In this document: positions 43,770 to 52,327 of the stretch, one piece after another
How positions within the stretch are numbered: position 1 is the first letter of the stretch
Layout of the letters: the number at the start of each line of letters is the position of its first letter
Assembly: GCA_001768325.1 (NCBI GenBank)
Contig: MENQ01000007.1
Span: 62,001-126,000, forward strand
Reading direction: 5' to 3'
Source: Bacteroidetes bacterium GWC2_46_850
GTDB lineage: Bacteria; Bacteroidota; Bacteroidia; Bacteroidales; Dysgonomonadaceae
Length of the DNA stretch: 64,000 nucleotides
The notes under the pieces: generated by a model
Seen by the model: only the letters and a program-made list of their open reading frames with translations
Told to the model about the DNA's origin: nothing
Database searches by the model: none
Program-made: the position numbers and the translations under genes

Positions 43770-45308
43770 TCATTTTCTTCCAAAGAGCGCGCCCATCAGG
43801 CTGCGGGTAAGGGTCCTGCCCAGCTGGTTGCTGATCTGTCGCGTGGTGCTGCGTCCCACCTGGGTGAGGATGTCACCCAGGATACCCTGATCGGCCTTGC
43901 GCTGCCGCGCCGCGGCACGCTTCGCCCGTTCTGCCTCCAAGGCTGCTTTCTGTTCCTCCTTCTGCAGGCGGATACGTTCTTTCTCTGCAGCAGCCTGATT
44001 GCGCTCCTCCTCGAGCAGTTCCTGTTTTTGTGACAGGATCTCGTAGGCCGACTCGCGATCCACCAGCTTCTCATAAACGCCGTAGATCAGCGAGCCGCGC
44101 ATCAACTGGTCTCTCTCACCCACGGTGATAGGACCTATCTGCCCTTGTGGTGGCAGGATGTTGGCCCGCTCCACCATCCGGGGCGCTCCCTTCTCGTCGA
44201 GAAACGATACCAGCGCCTCACCCGTGTTGAGCTGGGTGATGGCCTCGCCCGTATCGAACCGGGGGTTGGCACGGAAAGTGTTGGCCGCGACCTTCACCGC
44301 CTTCTGATCGTTGGGGGTGTAGGCACGCAGTGCATGCTGCACGCGGTTGCCAAGTTGTCCGAGGATGCGTTCGGGAATATCTGCCGGGTTCTGTGTGCAG
44401 AAGTAGACACCCACCCCTTTGGAGCGGATGAGGCGTACAATCTGTTCCACCTTCTCCAGCAGGGAGGAGGGCATGTCGTTGAAGAGCAGGTGTGCCTCGT
44501 CGAAGAAGAAGACCAGCTTCGGTTTATCCAGATCGCCCACCTCGGGAAGAGTCTCATAAAGATCATCCAGCAGCCAGAGCAGGAAGGTGGTGTATACACG
44601 GGGTGAGTTCATCAGCTTGTCTGCCGCCAGGATGTTGATCACACCCCTACCCTGTTCGGTCTGGATGAAGTCGGTGATCTCCAGCTCCGGCTCACCGAAG
44701 AACCTGTCGGCTCCCTCGCTCTCCAGCCGCATCAGTCCGCGCTGGATGGCACCGATGCTGGCAGGTGAGATATTACCATATTTTGTGGTGAACTGCGTCC
44801 TGTTATCGCCAATATATTGCAGCATCTTCTGCAGGTCTTTCAGGTCGATCAGCAGCAGGTTGTTGTCGTCGGCAATCCGGAAGGCCATGGTCAGGATGGC
44901 ACCCTGTGTCTCGTTCAGGTCCAGCAGACGTTCCAGCAGCAGCGGCCCCATGGCGGTAACGGTGGTGCGCACCGGGTGGCCCTGCTCGCCGAACACATCC
45001 CAGAAACGTACAGGAAAGGGTTTATACTCAAATCCTTTCTCTTTCAGGTTGTAACTATCTACCCGTTTGGTGACGCTCTCCTTGTTTCCCCCTGTCTTGG
45101 CCACACCCGAGAGATCGCCTTTCATGTCGGCGGCGAAGACGGGCACACCCATCTCGCTGAAAGTCTCGGAGAGTGTCTGCAGGGTGACTGTTTTTCCGGT
45201 TCCGGTGGCGCCGGTGATGAGGCCGTGGCGGTTTGCCATTTTGGGGATCAGGCACACTTCCGCCTCCTGGTTGATGGCTATAAAAGCGCGTTTGCTGTTG
45301 TCGAACAT
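43770..45308 (-). CDS. HerA-like / DUF853 P-loop ATPase
   Basis: A 512-residue FtsK/HerA-superfamily ATPase of the DUF853 (helicase HerA-like, C-terminal) type. It shows Walker A GATGTGKTVTLQ at about residue 33, Walker B KLVFFFDEAHLLF, GVYFCTQNPADIP and a C-terminal coiled coil rich in Glu/Arg/Ala (about 420-475). No membrane segment. Related proteins pump or remodel DNA, but this family's role is not established. A -7 box TAATTTTG (minus) is at 45340-45347. It heads the operon with the ABC permease and ATPase, an association without obvious logic. Confidence 0.85.
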   Translation of the reverse strand: MFDNSKRAFIAINQEAEVCLIPKMANRHGLITGATGTGKTVTLQTLSETFSEMGVPVFAADMKGDLSGVAKTGGNKESVTKRVDSYNLKEKGFEYKPFPVRFWDVFGEQGHPVRTTVTAMGPLLLERLLDLNETQGAILTMAFRIADDNNLLLIDLKDLQKMLQYIGDNRTQFTTKYGNISPASIGAIQRGLMRLESEGADRFFGEPELEITDFIQTEQGRGVINILAADKLMNSPRVYTTFLLWLLDDLYETLPEVGDLDKPKLVFFFDEAHLLFNDMPSSLLEKVEQIVRLIRSKGVGVYFCTQNPADIPERILGQLGNRVQHALRAYTPNDQKAVKVAANTFRANPRFDTGEAITQLNTGEALVSFLDEKGAPRMVERANILPPQGQIGPITVGERDQLMRGSLIYGVYEKLVDRESAYEILSQKQELLEEERNQAAAEKERIRLQKEEQKAALEAERAKRAAARQRKADQGILGDILTQVGRSTTRQISNQLGRTLTRSLMGALFGRK

Positions 45309-45410
45309 AATGGTGTAAGAAATTGGTTTCTGTTTTGAGCAAAATTAGGTAAAAACACTGAAATAAACGAATGAATTTTTTACTGATGCTTAAAAAATCA
45401 CAATATTGCC

Positions 45411-45418
45411 TATATTTG
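45411..45418 (+). promoter_or_regulatory. -7 box of the DUF5916 gene
   Basis: TATATTTG, 46 bases before the TTG start at 45464; divergent from the -7 box of the HerA-like gene (45340-45347). Confidence 0.55.
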
Positions 45419-45463
45419 CAACAGCTCCAACAAGTTTAGTATTTATCATAATTCAGAAATCAA

Positions 45464-47638
45464 TTGAAATATCAGACCATCTCCCTGCTTATAGCCTCCT
45501 TTAGTGTTGGCCCGGCGACTGCACAAAATCCACAGGAACTCCACGATACAATCGGCATCAATATTCACAATAAGGACTATGTGTATACTGCAAAAAAGAT
45601 GAAAGGGTCTATCACCCTCGACGGCATGCTCGATGAACCCGATTGGCAGACCGCAAACATAGCAGACAATTTCCACCTCGTGCAACCGGTGGATACCGGA
45701 TTTCCGAAACAAAAATCGGAAGTGATGCTGGTGTACGATGACAAAGCCCTCTACGTGGCGGTTATTTTTCACGATACGATTCCCGGCAAACGGATTTTTG
45801 AGTCGTTCCGCAGGGATTATGTTTTCAACAACAACGATAATTTTCTCTCCATATTCGATACTTTTCGCGATCAGACAAACGGGTATACATTTGAATTTTC
45901 AGCTTCCGGAGCCATCTCCGACGGCATCAGATCCGGCGAGACCAAGAACAGCGAATGGGACAGCAAGGTAGAACTAAAACTGAAAAATTATCCCGATAAA
46001 TGGGTTACGGAAATGAAAATACCATTTAAGTCCATCCGCTATCCGGCAAACAGCCAGACATGGTATACAAATTTCGGGCGGCTGGATCTCAAGGCCAACG
46101 AGAAATCGGCCTGGGCTCCCGTCCCCCGTCAGTTTCCTCACTCGTCGCTGGCATACACCGGCGTGTTACATTTCGAGGAGCCGCTGCCAAAGCCGAAGAT
46201 GAACTTCTCGCTCATTCCCTATCTTTACGGCGGCTACCACAGAAATTTTGAAGCAGGCGAAGAAGCAGGCTACCGAAGAGATTTTGGGATGGATGCAAAG
46301 ATAGGATTATCCACTGCCATGAATCTGGATCTGACTTACAATCCCGATTTCGCCCAGGTTGAAGTAGACCAGCAGGTGATGAACATCGACCGGTTTGAAC
46401 TGTTCTATCCCGAAAAAAGACAGTTTTTTCTCGAGAACAGCGATTTATTTGCCAATTATGGAAATGAGAAGCTCACCCCCTTCTTTTCCAGACGCATCGG
46501 GCTGGATGCTCCGGTGCTGGGAGGAGCCCGTCTAAGCGGAAAATTAAACAACACCCTCCGGCTTGGATTTATCAACATGACCACCGAGAAAACTGCGGAA
46601 CATGCCGTCAGAAACTATACGGTGTTATCCCTCCAAAAGAAGGTCCTGGCCCGCTCCAACATCAGTTTCATGTTTGTAAATAAGGAATATGCAAGCAAGC
46701 CTGCCGGGGTATCACAATACAACCGGGTGGCCGCATTGGATTTTAACCTGGCTAGCAAAAACAACGAATGGCTTGGTAAGGCATTTTACCACCGTTCTTT
46801 TCAACCGGGCAACCCCGACAAACAATATGCGCAAGGAACTTCTGTCAGATACAGCAAAGGCAATATTCTTGTCAGCCTCGACCAGGCAGCTGTCGGTGAA
46901 AACTACCTTGCAGAGACAGGCTATGTCCGTCGCAGCAATTATATCTCCTTCAGTCCTGAGTTGTCCTATTTTTTTATTCCCCGTAAGAAAGTAACCATAC
47001 ACGGTCCTTTTGTCAAGTACAGGCATTATGCCACCCATGCCTTCCAAAAGCTGGACCATGAGCTGGACGCAGGATACAAGGTGGAGTTCAGCGACCGTTC
47101 GGTATTCGCTGCCGGCATGCGTAACTATTACATCAGGCTGATGCAGGACTTTGATCCCACGCATGTGAGCAGCACCTTTCTACCGGCCGGAAATGAATAC
47201 AGCTATTCCGATGTGTATACCACCTTCACCTCAAACAACCGACAACCATTCAACACAATAGTGACCTTAGCCAAAGGAGGTTTTTATAATGGGAGTTACG
47301 ATATGATTGACACCAAGATGGTGTACCGGTTTCAACCCTACGTGAATTTCTCCATGAACGTAACCTACACAAATCTTCGTCTACCACAACCTTTTGAATA
47401 TCAACGGTTCTGGCTCATCGGACCCAAGCTGGACATCACCTTCACCGACAAATTGTTTCTCACCACGTTTATGCAGTACAATGAGCAACGCAACAACACC
47501 AATGTGAACATCCGTTTTCAATGGCGCTACAAGCCTGTATCGGATCTGTTTATTGTCTATACCGACAATTATTTTGCCAATACGCGGGAAGTACGCAACC
47601 GGGCACTGATATTTAAACTGACATACTGGTGGAATTAA
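45464..47638 (+). CDS. DUF5916 outer-membrane protein with CBM9-like domain
   Basis: A 724-residue exported protein. The start is TTG at 45464, giving the signal peptide MKYQTISLLIASFSVGPATA; no upstream ATG exists in frame. Residues about 40-210 form a CBM9-like carbohydrate-binding sandwich (ITLDGMLDEPDWQTANIADN; the MKIPFKSIRY block). The rest is the DUF5916 region of amphipathic beta strands ending in an aromatic (LIFKLTYWWN), as in an outer-membrane barrel. The role is unknown; a surface glycan or nutrient function is possible. Confidence 0.85.
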   Translation: MKYQTISLLIASFSVGPATAQNPQELHDTIGINIHNKDYVYTAKKMKGSITLDGMLDEPDWQTANIADNFHLVQPVDTGFPKQKSEVMLVYDDKALYVAVIFHDTIPGKRIFESFRRDYVFNNNDNFLSIFDTFRDQTNGYTFEFSASGAISDGIRSGETKNSEWDSKVELKLKNYPDKWVTEMKIPFKSIRYPANSQTWYTNFGRLDLKANEKSAWAPVPRQFPHSSLAYTGVLHFEEPLPKPKMNFSLIPYLYGGYHRNFEAGEEAGYRRDFGMDAKIGLSTAMNLDLTYNPDFAQVEVDQQVMNIDRFELFYPEKRQFFLENSDLFANYGNEKLTPFFSRRIGLDAPVLGGARLSGKLNNTLRLGFINMTTEKTAEHAVRNYTVLSLQKKVLARSNISFMFVNKEYASKPAGVSQYNRVAALDFNLASKNNEWLGKAFYHRSFQPGNPDKQYAQGTSVRYSKGNILVSLDQAAVGENYLAETGYVRRSNYISFSPELSYFFIPRKKVTIHGPFVKYRHYATHAFQKLDHELDAGYKVEFSDRSVFAAGMRNYYIRLMQDFDPTHVSSTFLPAGNEYSYSDVYTTFTSNNRQPFNTIVTLAKGGFYNGSYDMIDTKMVYRFQPYVNFSMNVTYTNLRLPQPFEYQRFWLIGPKLDITFTDKLFLTTFMQYNEQRNNTNVNIRFQWRYKPVSDLFIVYTDNYFANTREVRNRALIFKLTYWWN

Positions 47639-47652
47639 AAGGAGAAATACTG

Positions 47653-47660
47653 TACCTTTG
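47653..47660 (+). promoter_or_regulatory. -7 box of the DUF368 gene
   Basis: TACCTTTG, 24 bases before the ATG at 47684 and just after the DUF5916 stop. No clear TTG at the usual distance. Confidence 0.55.
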
Positions 47661-47683
47661 CTGCGAAAAAATAAAAAAACAAA

Positions 47684-48598
47684 ATGAGTACACCTGTAAA
47701 CGAGGGAACAACAGATAAGAGGGCAATCAGTCCGGTGGCCGACTGGTTTGTCCGCCTGGTAAAGGGAATGCTGGTGGGCATCGGATTTATTCTTCCGGGT
47801 CTCTCCGGCGGCGTGTTGGCCGTTATTTTTGGCATCTACGACCCGCTTATCCGTTTTTTGGCCAACATACGCCACAAGTTCATGAAAAATATCTTCTACT
47901 TCCTGCCTGTGGCCATTGGTGCCGGCATCGGCATCGTGCTGTTTGCCGTGGTGGTAGAAAAAGCCTTCGGCAAATATGCGGCACAATTTGTCTGTCTCTT
48001 CATCGGCTTTGTGGCGGGCACCTTTCCCTCCCTCTATAAGACAGCCGGAAAAAATGGCAGAAAAGCCACCGACATATGGATCCTCGTTGCTTCCACACTC
48101 GCCATCTTTTTGCTGATGGTGATTGGCGGACAGCAACTGACGGAAGTGACGCCCAACATCCTGGTATGGCTGGGTTCAGGCTTGCTGATGGGGTTGGGAC
48201 TGATTGTGCCGGGCATGAGCCCCTCCAACTTCCTCATTTATTTCGGACTGTATGATAAGATGGCCATCGGCATCAAGGATTTCGATTTCGCCGTCATCAT
48301 CCCGCTCATCATCGGATTTATATTGTGCGTGCTGCTCTTCGCAAAAGTGGCCGCCTATCTTTTTAAACAGTACTACTCGGGCATGTACCATTTTATTCTG
48401 GGGATGGTGATCGGCTCATCGCTGGCCATCTTCCCCACGGTGGTCTTCCCCTCTTTTACGGGGGAACAGCTTGCCATGGCGGGACTAAGCTTTGGTGGCG
48501 CCCTTCTCTTTTGCGTGGTATTGTTTATTGCCGGTACGTTTGCCTCCTACCTCTTCAGCAAGGTAGAAGAAAAATACCCGCGGGAAGAGATCTTCTGA
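47684..48598 (+). CDS. DUF368 (PopT-type) membrane protein
   Basis: A 304-residue protein with about eight to nine hydrophobic segments. The two internal repeats each carry a Pro/Gly-rich re-entrant motif: GIGFILPGLSGGVLAVIFGI and GLGLIVPGMSPSNFLIYFGL. This is the DUF368 family, members of which (PopT) have been shown to recycle undecaprenyl phosphate across the cytoplasmic membrane. That role is plausible here by homology and would support cell-wall and O-glycan synthesis. It has its own -7 box. Confidence 0.88.
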   Translation: MSTPVNEGTTDKRAISPVADWFVRLVKGMLVGIGFILPGLSGGVLAVIFGIYDPLIRFLANIRHKFMKNIFYFLPVAIGAGIGIVLFAVVVEKAFGKYAAQFVCLFIGFVAGTFPSLYKTAGKNGRKATDIWILVASTLAIFLLMVIGGQQLTEVTPNILVWLGSGLLMGLGLIVPGMSPSNFLIYFGLYDKMAIGIKDFDFAVIIPLIIGFILCVLLFAKVAAYLFKQYYSGMYHFILGMVIGSSLAIFPTVVFPSFTGEQLAMAGLSFGGALLFCVVLFIAGTFASYLFSKVEEKYPREEIF

Positions 48599-48710
48599 CG
48601 GGAGGGTGTTCCATTCCGGTTAAAAAGATAAAAACATCCGGAGATAGACCAAAGCGCCGTTTTTGTCTATGAAACGAGGTATTTTCCGGACAAACCGCAA
48701 AAAACAGCCT

Positions 48711-48728
48711 ATATATCCTTGGATATAT
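48711..48728. promoter_or_regulatory. Palindrome upstream of the Spy-like gene
   Basis: ATATATCC-TT-GGATATAT is an 8-bp perfect inverted repeat within the 245-base spacer between the DUF368 and Spy-like genes. It could be an operator. The spacer otherwise has no gene; TACTTTTA near 48786 is a near-match to a -7 box. Confidence 0.4.
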
Positions 48729-48843
48729 GGGTATTAATCGGCCAAAAAGAGTGTTAAAGCATTGTGATCGTATTAAACATTTTCCTACTTTTATGCGTCT
48801 TAAACACAGTAAATCTTTTTATTCACGTTTAAATTTTTAAAGT

Positions 48844-49299
48844 ATGAAACGATTAGCATTGATGACACTGGCAGCTCTTTTAACAATGAGTTTCTCCCTG
48901 ATGGCGCAACAAAACACCGGCAGACAGGGACAACGTACAGAAATGAGATGGACCGCCAAAGAGCGATCTGAGAAGATGGCCAAACAACTCAATTTGTCTG
49001 ATGAGCAAAAGGCAAAAGTGGAGGCGCTCTTTGAAAAACAGGATGCAAAACGCAAAGAGATGATGGCCAAACAGATGGAAAAAAGAGATGAAATGACGCA
49101 GGATCGCGAAGCACGCCGCAAGGAGATGATGGAAATGCGTAACCAGGCAGTCGCAGAAAATGATGCCGAACTGGAAACCATCATTGGAAAGGAAAAAATG
49201 GATGAGTGGAAAAAAGTCCGCGATGAGCAGCAGAAAACGATGCGGGGGGATGCGAAACGTCCAGGCAGGCGAAACATGCAAGCTCCGCAAACAAAGTAA
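48844..49299 (+). CDS. Spy/CpxP-like periplasmic protein (DUF4890 type)
   Basis: A 151-residue exported protein with signal peptide MKRLALMTLAALLTMSFSLMAQ. The mature part is all helical, rich in Lys/Glu/Met/Arg, with the LNLSDEQKAKVEALFEKQDA segment typical of LTxxQ/Spy-like proteins. Spy and CpxP are envelope-stress chaperones; this relative may bind unfolded periplasmic proteins. It is monocistronic, ending at a terminator. Confidence 0.8.
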   Translation: MKRLALMTLAALLTMSFSLMAQQNTGRQGQRTEMRWTAKERSEKMAKQLNLSDEQKAKVEALFEKQDAKRKEMMAKQMEKRDEMTQDREARRKEMMEMRNQAVAENDAELETIIGKEKMDEWKKVRDEQQKTMRGDAKRPGRRNMQAPQTK

Positions 49300-49343
49300 A
49301 GACACCCTGTAAGAAAGATAATCAGAAGATTGTCAGCATGTCG

Positions 49344-49382
49344 GCGGCCGATTCAATTCAATGAGTCGGCCGCTTATTTTTA
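49344..49382 (+). terminator. Intrinsic terminator
   Basis: Stem GCGGCCGA (49344-49351) with TCGGCCGC (49366-49373), then TTATTTTTA. It ends the Spy-like transcript; the opposite gene stops at its edge. Confidence 0.75.
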
Positions 49383-50204
49383 GTAGTACTTATCGTAGAT
49401 GGCTTTAAATGCTTCCGTATCCTTAAACCGGCCGAGCCAGCTATTGAGGCTGTCCAGCAGCACCGGCGAATCACGGCGTACCGCCCATGACTCCAACTGG
49501 GTAAAGCTGATATCTGTTTCCACATCGATCTCCGGAAGAGACAGTGACAGACGTCGAGCCACCCTTTCATCGCACACGGTGTAATCGATATCGCCTGCGG
49601 CCACCATCATCACCAGTTGCTCGGCTTCATATACCGGGTCCTCATTGATGTAGATGGTGTCTCCTATTTCGTGTGAAAGGTTATTCAGCCTGAGAATGGC
49701 GGGCGAGTCCCTGGCCACGTAAATGGTCTTCTTCGCCAGCTTGAGCTGTTGACGGATCGGCTCGATGCTGTCGTTGTAGACTGCCTTGCGTTGTACCAGC
49801 ACCTGCTTGTTGAGGGTAAGGGGATCGGTAAAGGAGAAATCATCCTTTAACTGTGCATTCACAGGAATATTGCGGGCCACCAGGTCGTAGCGATGGTTCA
49901 ACAATCCTTCCAGGTTTTCATCCAGGCTGTTCTCCAGAAAAAGATTCACCTGCACGCCCCACACCTCTTCCAGCGCCCGCATCATCTCCAGCTGAAAGCC
50001 CCGTGTGGAGTCACCCGAAACATAATAACCGATGGCATTGTAGTCGGTAACCACATTCAGCTCACCCGACGCCATGATCTCACTGTAGTCGCGCGGTGTA
50101 CGCGGTGCCTTTGCAGCATGCATGGCATTCCGGAGCAGGAGCATGACGCCGGCAGCCACAATCAGCAAAAAGAGATAAAGGTATAATCGTCTTTGCAGTT
50201 TCAA
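49380..50204 (-). CDS. Solute-binding protein family 3 domain protein, membrane-anchored
   Basis: A 274-residue protein with an N-terminal membrane segment (LYLYLFLLIVAAGVMLLL) that probably anchors it in the inner membrane, facing the periplasm. Residues about 45-270 are a type II periplasmic binding fold (ELNVVTDYNAIGYYVSGDST; FQLEMMRALEEVWGV; YDLVARNIPV). MltF transglycosylases have this domain followed by a lytic domain, which is absent here. Ligand unknown. It is the last gene of the operon with a porin and a MutS-like ATPase. Confidence 0.82.
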   Translation of the reverse strand: MKLQRRLYLYLFLLIVAAGVMLLLRNAMHAAKAPRTPRDYSEIMASGELNVVTDYNAIGYYVSGDSTRGFQLEMMRALEEVWGVQVNLFLENSLDENLEGLLNHRYDLVARNIPVNAQLKDDFSFTDPLTLNKQVLVQRKAVYNDSIEPIRQQLKLAKKTIYVARDSPAILRLNNLSHEIGDTIYINEDPVYEAEQLVMMVAAGDIDYTVCDERVARRLSLSLPEIDVETDISFTQLESWAVRRDSPVLLDSLNSWLGRFKDTEAFKAIYDKYY

Positions 50205-50216
50205 GGGCGGGAAAGA

Positions 50217-52274
50217 TTAATTGTGAAGATTCACCGACAGTCCGATTCTTAAGCCAAAGGGATTCACCGGATATCCCGGCAACGAGAAGTACTCCTGCGG
50301 CTTGATGAGCTTCGTCGCCGCATTGTAGAACATCACGAAAAAGCGGGTCTGCTTCAGATGCATGTTGGCATAGATGGTGGAGATGGGATAGTTGCCGATC
50401 TCCTTTTCCTGCTGATTATAGAACTGCAGCAGCGCCGGCTCATACCCGGGGGCAAAATAGCTGGTATGATAATGTGCATCGACACCCAGCTGCAGTGTCA
50501 GCTCATTCACGATTTTTGTCTTGAGGTACATGTTCGAATAGAGGCTGAGCGTGGGCACCGGAATAACAGCCTGGTGACTCGACGTCTGATACACAACCTG
50601 ATTGTCCCAGTTAAATATGCCCAGGCGCAGATTCTGCTCCACACGCGCCATCAATACCTGAATGCTGGCATTTTCCTGTTGTATATTCTTATCCTGATCA
50701 AAATAGATGAAGTTCTGCAGGTTCTCCACCCCGGCACTCAGGGTGGTGTTCGTAAAGGGGATATGCAGTTTGCCACCCACATATACCCGGCGTATATCTC
50801 CAAAATCACGATCCCACTTGAAATACTTGGAATAGTAATGATCCTGCAGATATTTGGGACGCAGATTCTTGATATAAGCCTCGGCCGAGAGCGTGGTACG
50901 GCGGCCGGCAATATCGAAACCGGTCTCCACATCGCCCATCGCCCTGAACTCGCCCAGGTTGGCTCCCAACACACCCAGGTCGGCCCGGAGATTGAACAAC
51001 AGGTTGTCGCCCTGCTGCTTGTTGAGAACGCCACCCACCGTGACGGCACTCTCGCGGTATTGCCTGTAGCCGGGGCCAATGCTATCCCGCAGGGAATAGT
51101 TGCGCAGGTCGTACTCCAGGAAAGCGGTCAATCCAAATTTCACCCACTCCTTAAATCCTTCTCTCAGGCTGAGTGACACACTATTTTTAACCGAAGTGAA
51201 ATGAATGCTGTCATCCACCGCCTCATCATAAAAGCGGTTTTTATAGAACTGATCGATGCGCTGCATCCGTACCCCTTCCACATCCACATAGGCAGTGTCG
51301 TACGACAGGAAGCGACGGTGCTGCTGTGTAAATTCCGATGAAAAGCCGATGCTGGCCACCGGCACGAAATGCCCCTGTCCCTGGTGTAGCGAGTCACCGG
51401 CAATCTCCCTGTATCCCAGATTGTAGCGCCCCGATAAAAAATAACGGTTGTTGCCTACCGAGTTCCAGGTATTGGTAAACTTCACGGGTATGTCCTTCGA
51501 GGTGAAGCTCTGCTGTATGGCCTGGGGGTTGGTGATGAAAAGTTCGTCGGTGATGCCGCCGTTCTCAAAGTTGCTCAGTGAACCCAGGTTCATAAAGGCA
51601 TGTGCCTCAATCCTGTCGGAGATGTAGTTGCCGAAGAGGGTGAAGTTGTTGTGTTTCACCGACTGGGAAGCATAGAAACCGCGGGCATTGATCAGATCAA
51701 TGTCCACCCCGATATTCAGCTCCTTCCCGAAGTTGGAGGTGAGCCTGGCATCGAGCCGTTCTTCGCGGGTCTGCTTGGGGCCGGCACGATGATAACTGAG
51801 CCTGGAGTAAGGTATGCGGGTGTTGACAAACAACAGGTCCCGCGGCTCCTTCAGGTAGTAGGAATAAGCATTGTTGAAAACAAACGTTTCCGTCTCCTCC
51901 CGATCGAAGAATATTTTGGAGAACATCGGTGCACCCAATGGCGCCAGAAAGCCCATGGCCACCGACTGTCCGTCGGGGAGTACCGTTTGTTGAAAGTTAT
52001 GCAGCAAGGTATCTGAAACAGCCGGTAACCGATTGCCGGTGCGTGTGTCAATTCTCCAGATGGTCATCTGTGCCATCTTTTGCAGTGAGTCGGCTTCTGC
52101 GCCATGGTCGTGTATCAGATGATCGAGTGGTGATGACTGTCGGGGCAGCAGATCCAGTGAATCGGGGTTTGTGGTAATCTGCGACGAATCGGGCATGATG
52201 ATGCGAGCCTGCGAAAATGCCGCCGTCAGGCCGATCATCCATGCAAAAAGAATAATAAACAGCTTTTCTTTCAT
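50217..52274 (-). CDS. Putative outer-membrane porin
   Basis: A 685-residue exported protein, with signal peptide MKEKLFIILFAWMIGLTAAF. A longer start at 52304 would spoil the signal. The mature protein is a series of alternating amphipathic strands typical of a large beta-barrel, with N-terminal proline-rich linker and a C-terminus ending GLRIGLSVNLHN. It fits the Bacteroidetes putative porin family. It lies 12 bases before the binding-protein gene and 53 after the MutS-like gene. Confidence 0.83.
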   Translation of the reverse strand: MKEKLFIILFAWMIGLTAAFSQARIIMPDSSQITTNPDSLDLLPRQSSPLDHLIHDHGAEADSLQKMAQMTIWRIDTRTGNRLPAVSDTLLHNFQQTVLPDGQSVAMGFLAPLGAPMFSKIFFDREETETFVFNNAYSYYLKEPRDLLFVNTRIPYSRLSYHRAGPKQTREERLDARLTSNFGKELNIGVDIDLINARGFYASQSVKHNNFTLFGNYISDRIEAHAFMNLGSLSNFENGGITDELFITNPQAIQQSFTSKDIPVKFTNTWNSVGNNRYFLSGRYNLGYREIAGDSLHQGQGHFVPVASIGFSSEFTQQHRRFLSYDTAYVDVEGVRMQRIDQFYKNRFYDEAVDDSIHFTSVKNSVSLSLREGFKEWVKFGLTAFLEYDLRNYSLRDSIGPGYRQYRESAVTVGGVLNKQQGDNLLFNLRADLGVLGANLGEFRAMGDVETGFDIAGRRTTLSAEAYIKNLRPKYLQDHYYSKYFKWDRDFGDIRRVYVGGKLHIPFTNTTLSAGVENLQNFIYFDQDKNIQQENASIQVLMARVEQNLRLGIFNWDNQVVYQTSSHQAVIPVPTLSLYSNMYLKTKIVNELTLQLGVDAHYHTSYFAPGYEPALLQFYNQQEKEIGNYPISTIYANMHLKQTRFFVMFYNAATKLIKPQEYFSLPGYPVNPFGLRIGLSVNLHN

Positions 52275-52327
52275 CGGGTGCAAATCTACATAAAAAATCG
52301 CCATGCAGTGATATCCGGCACTGCAAA

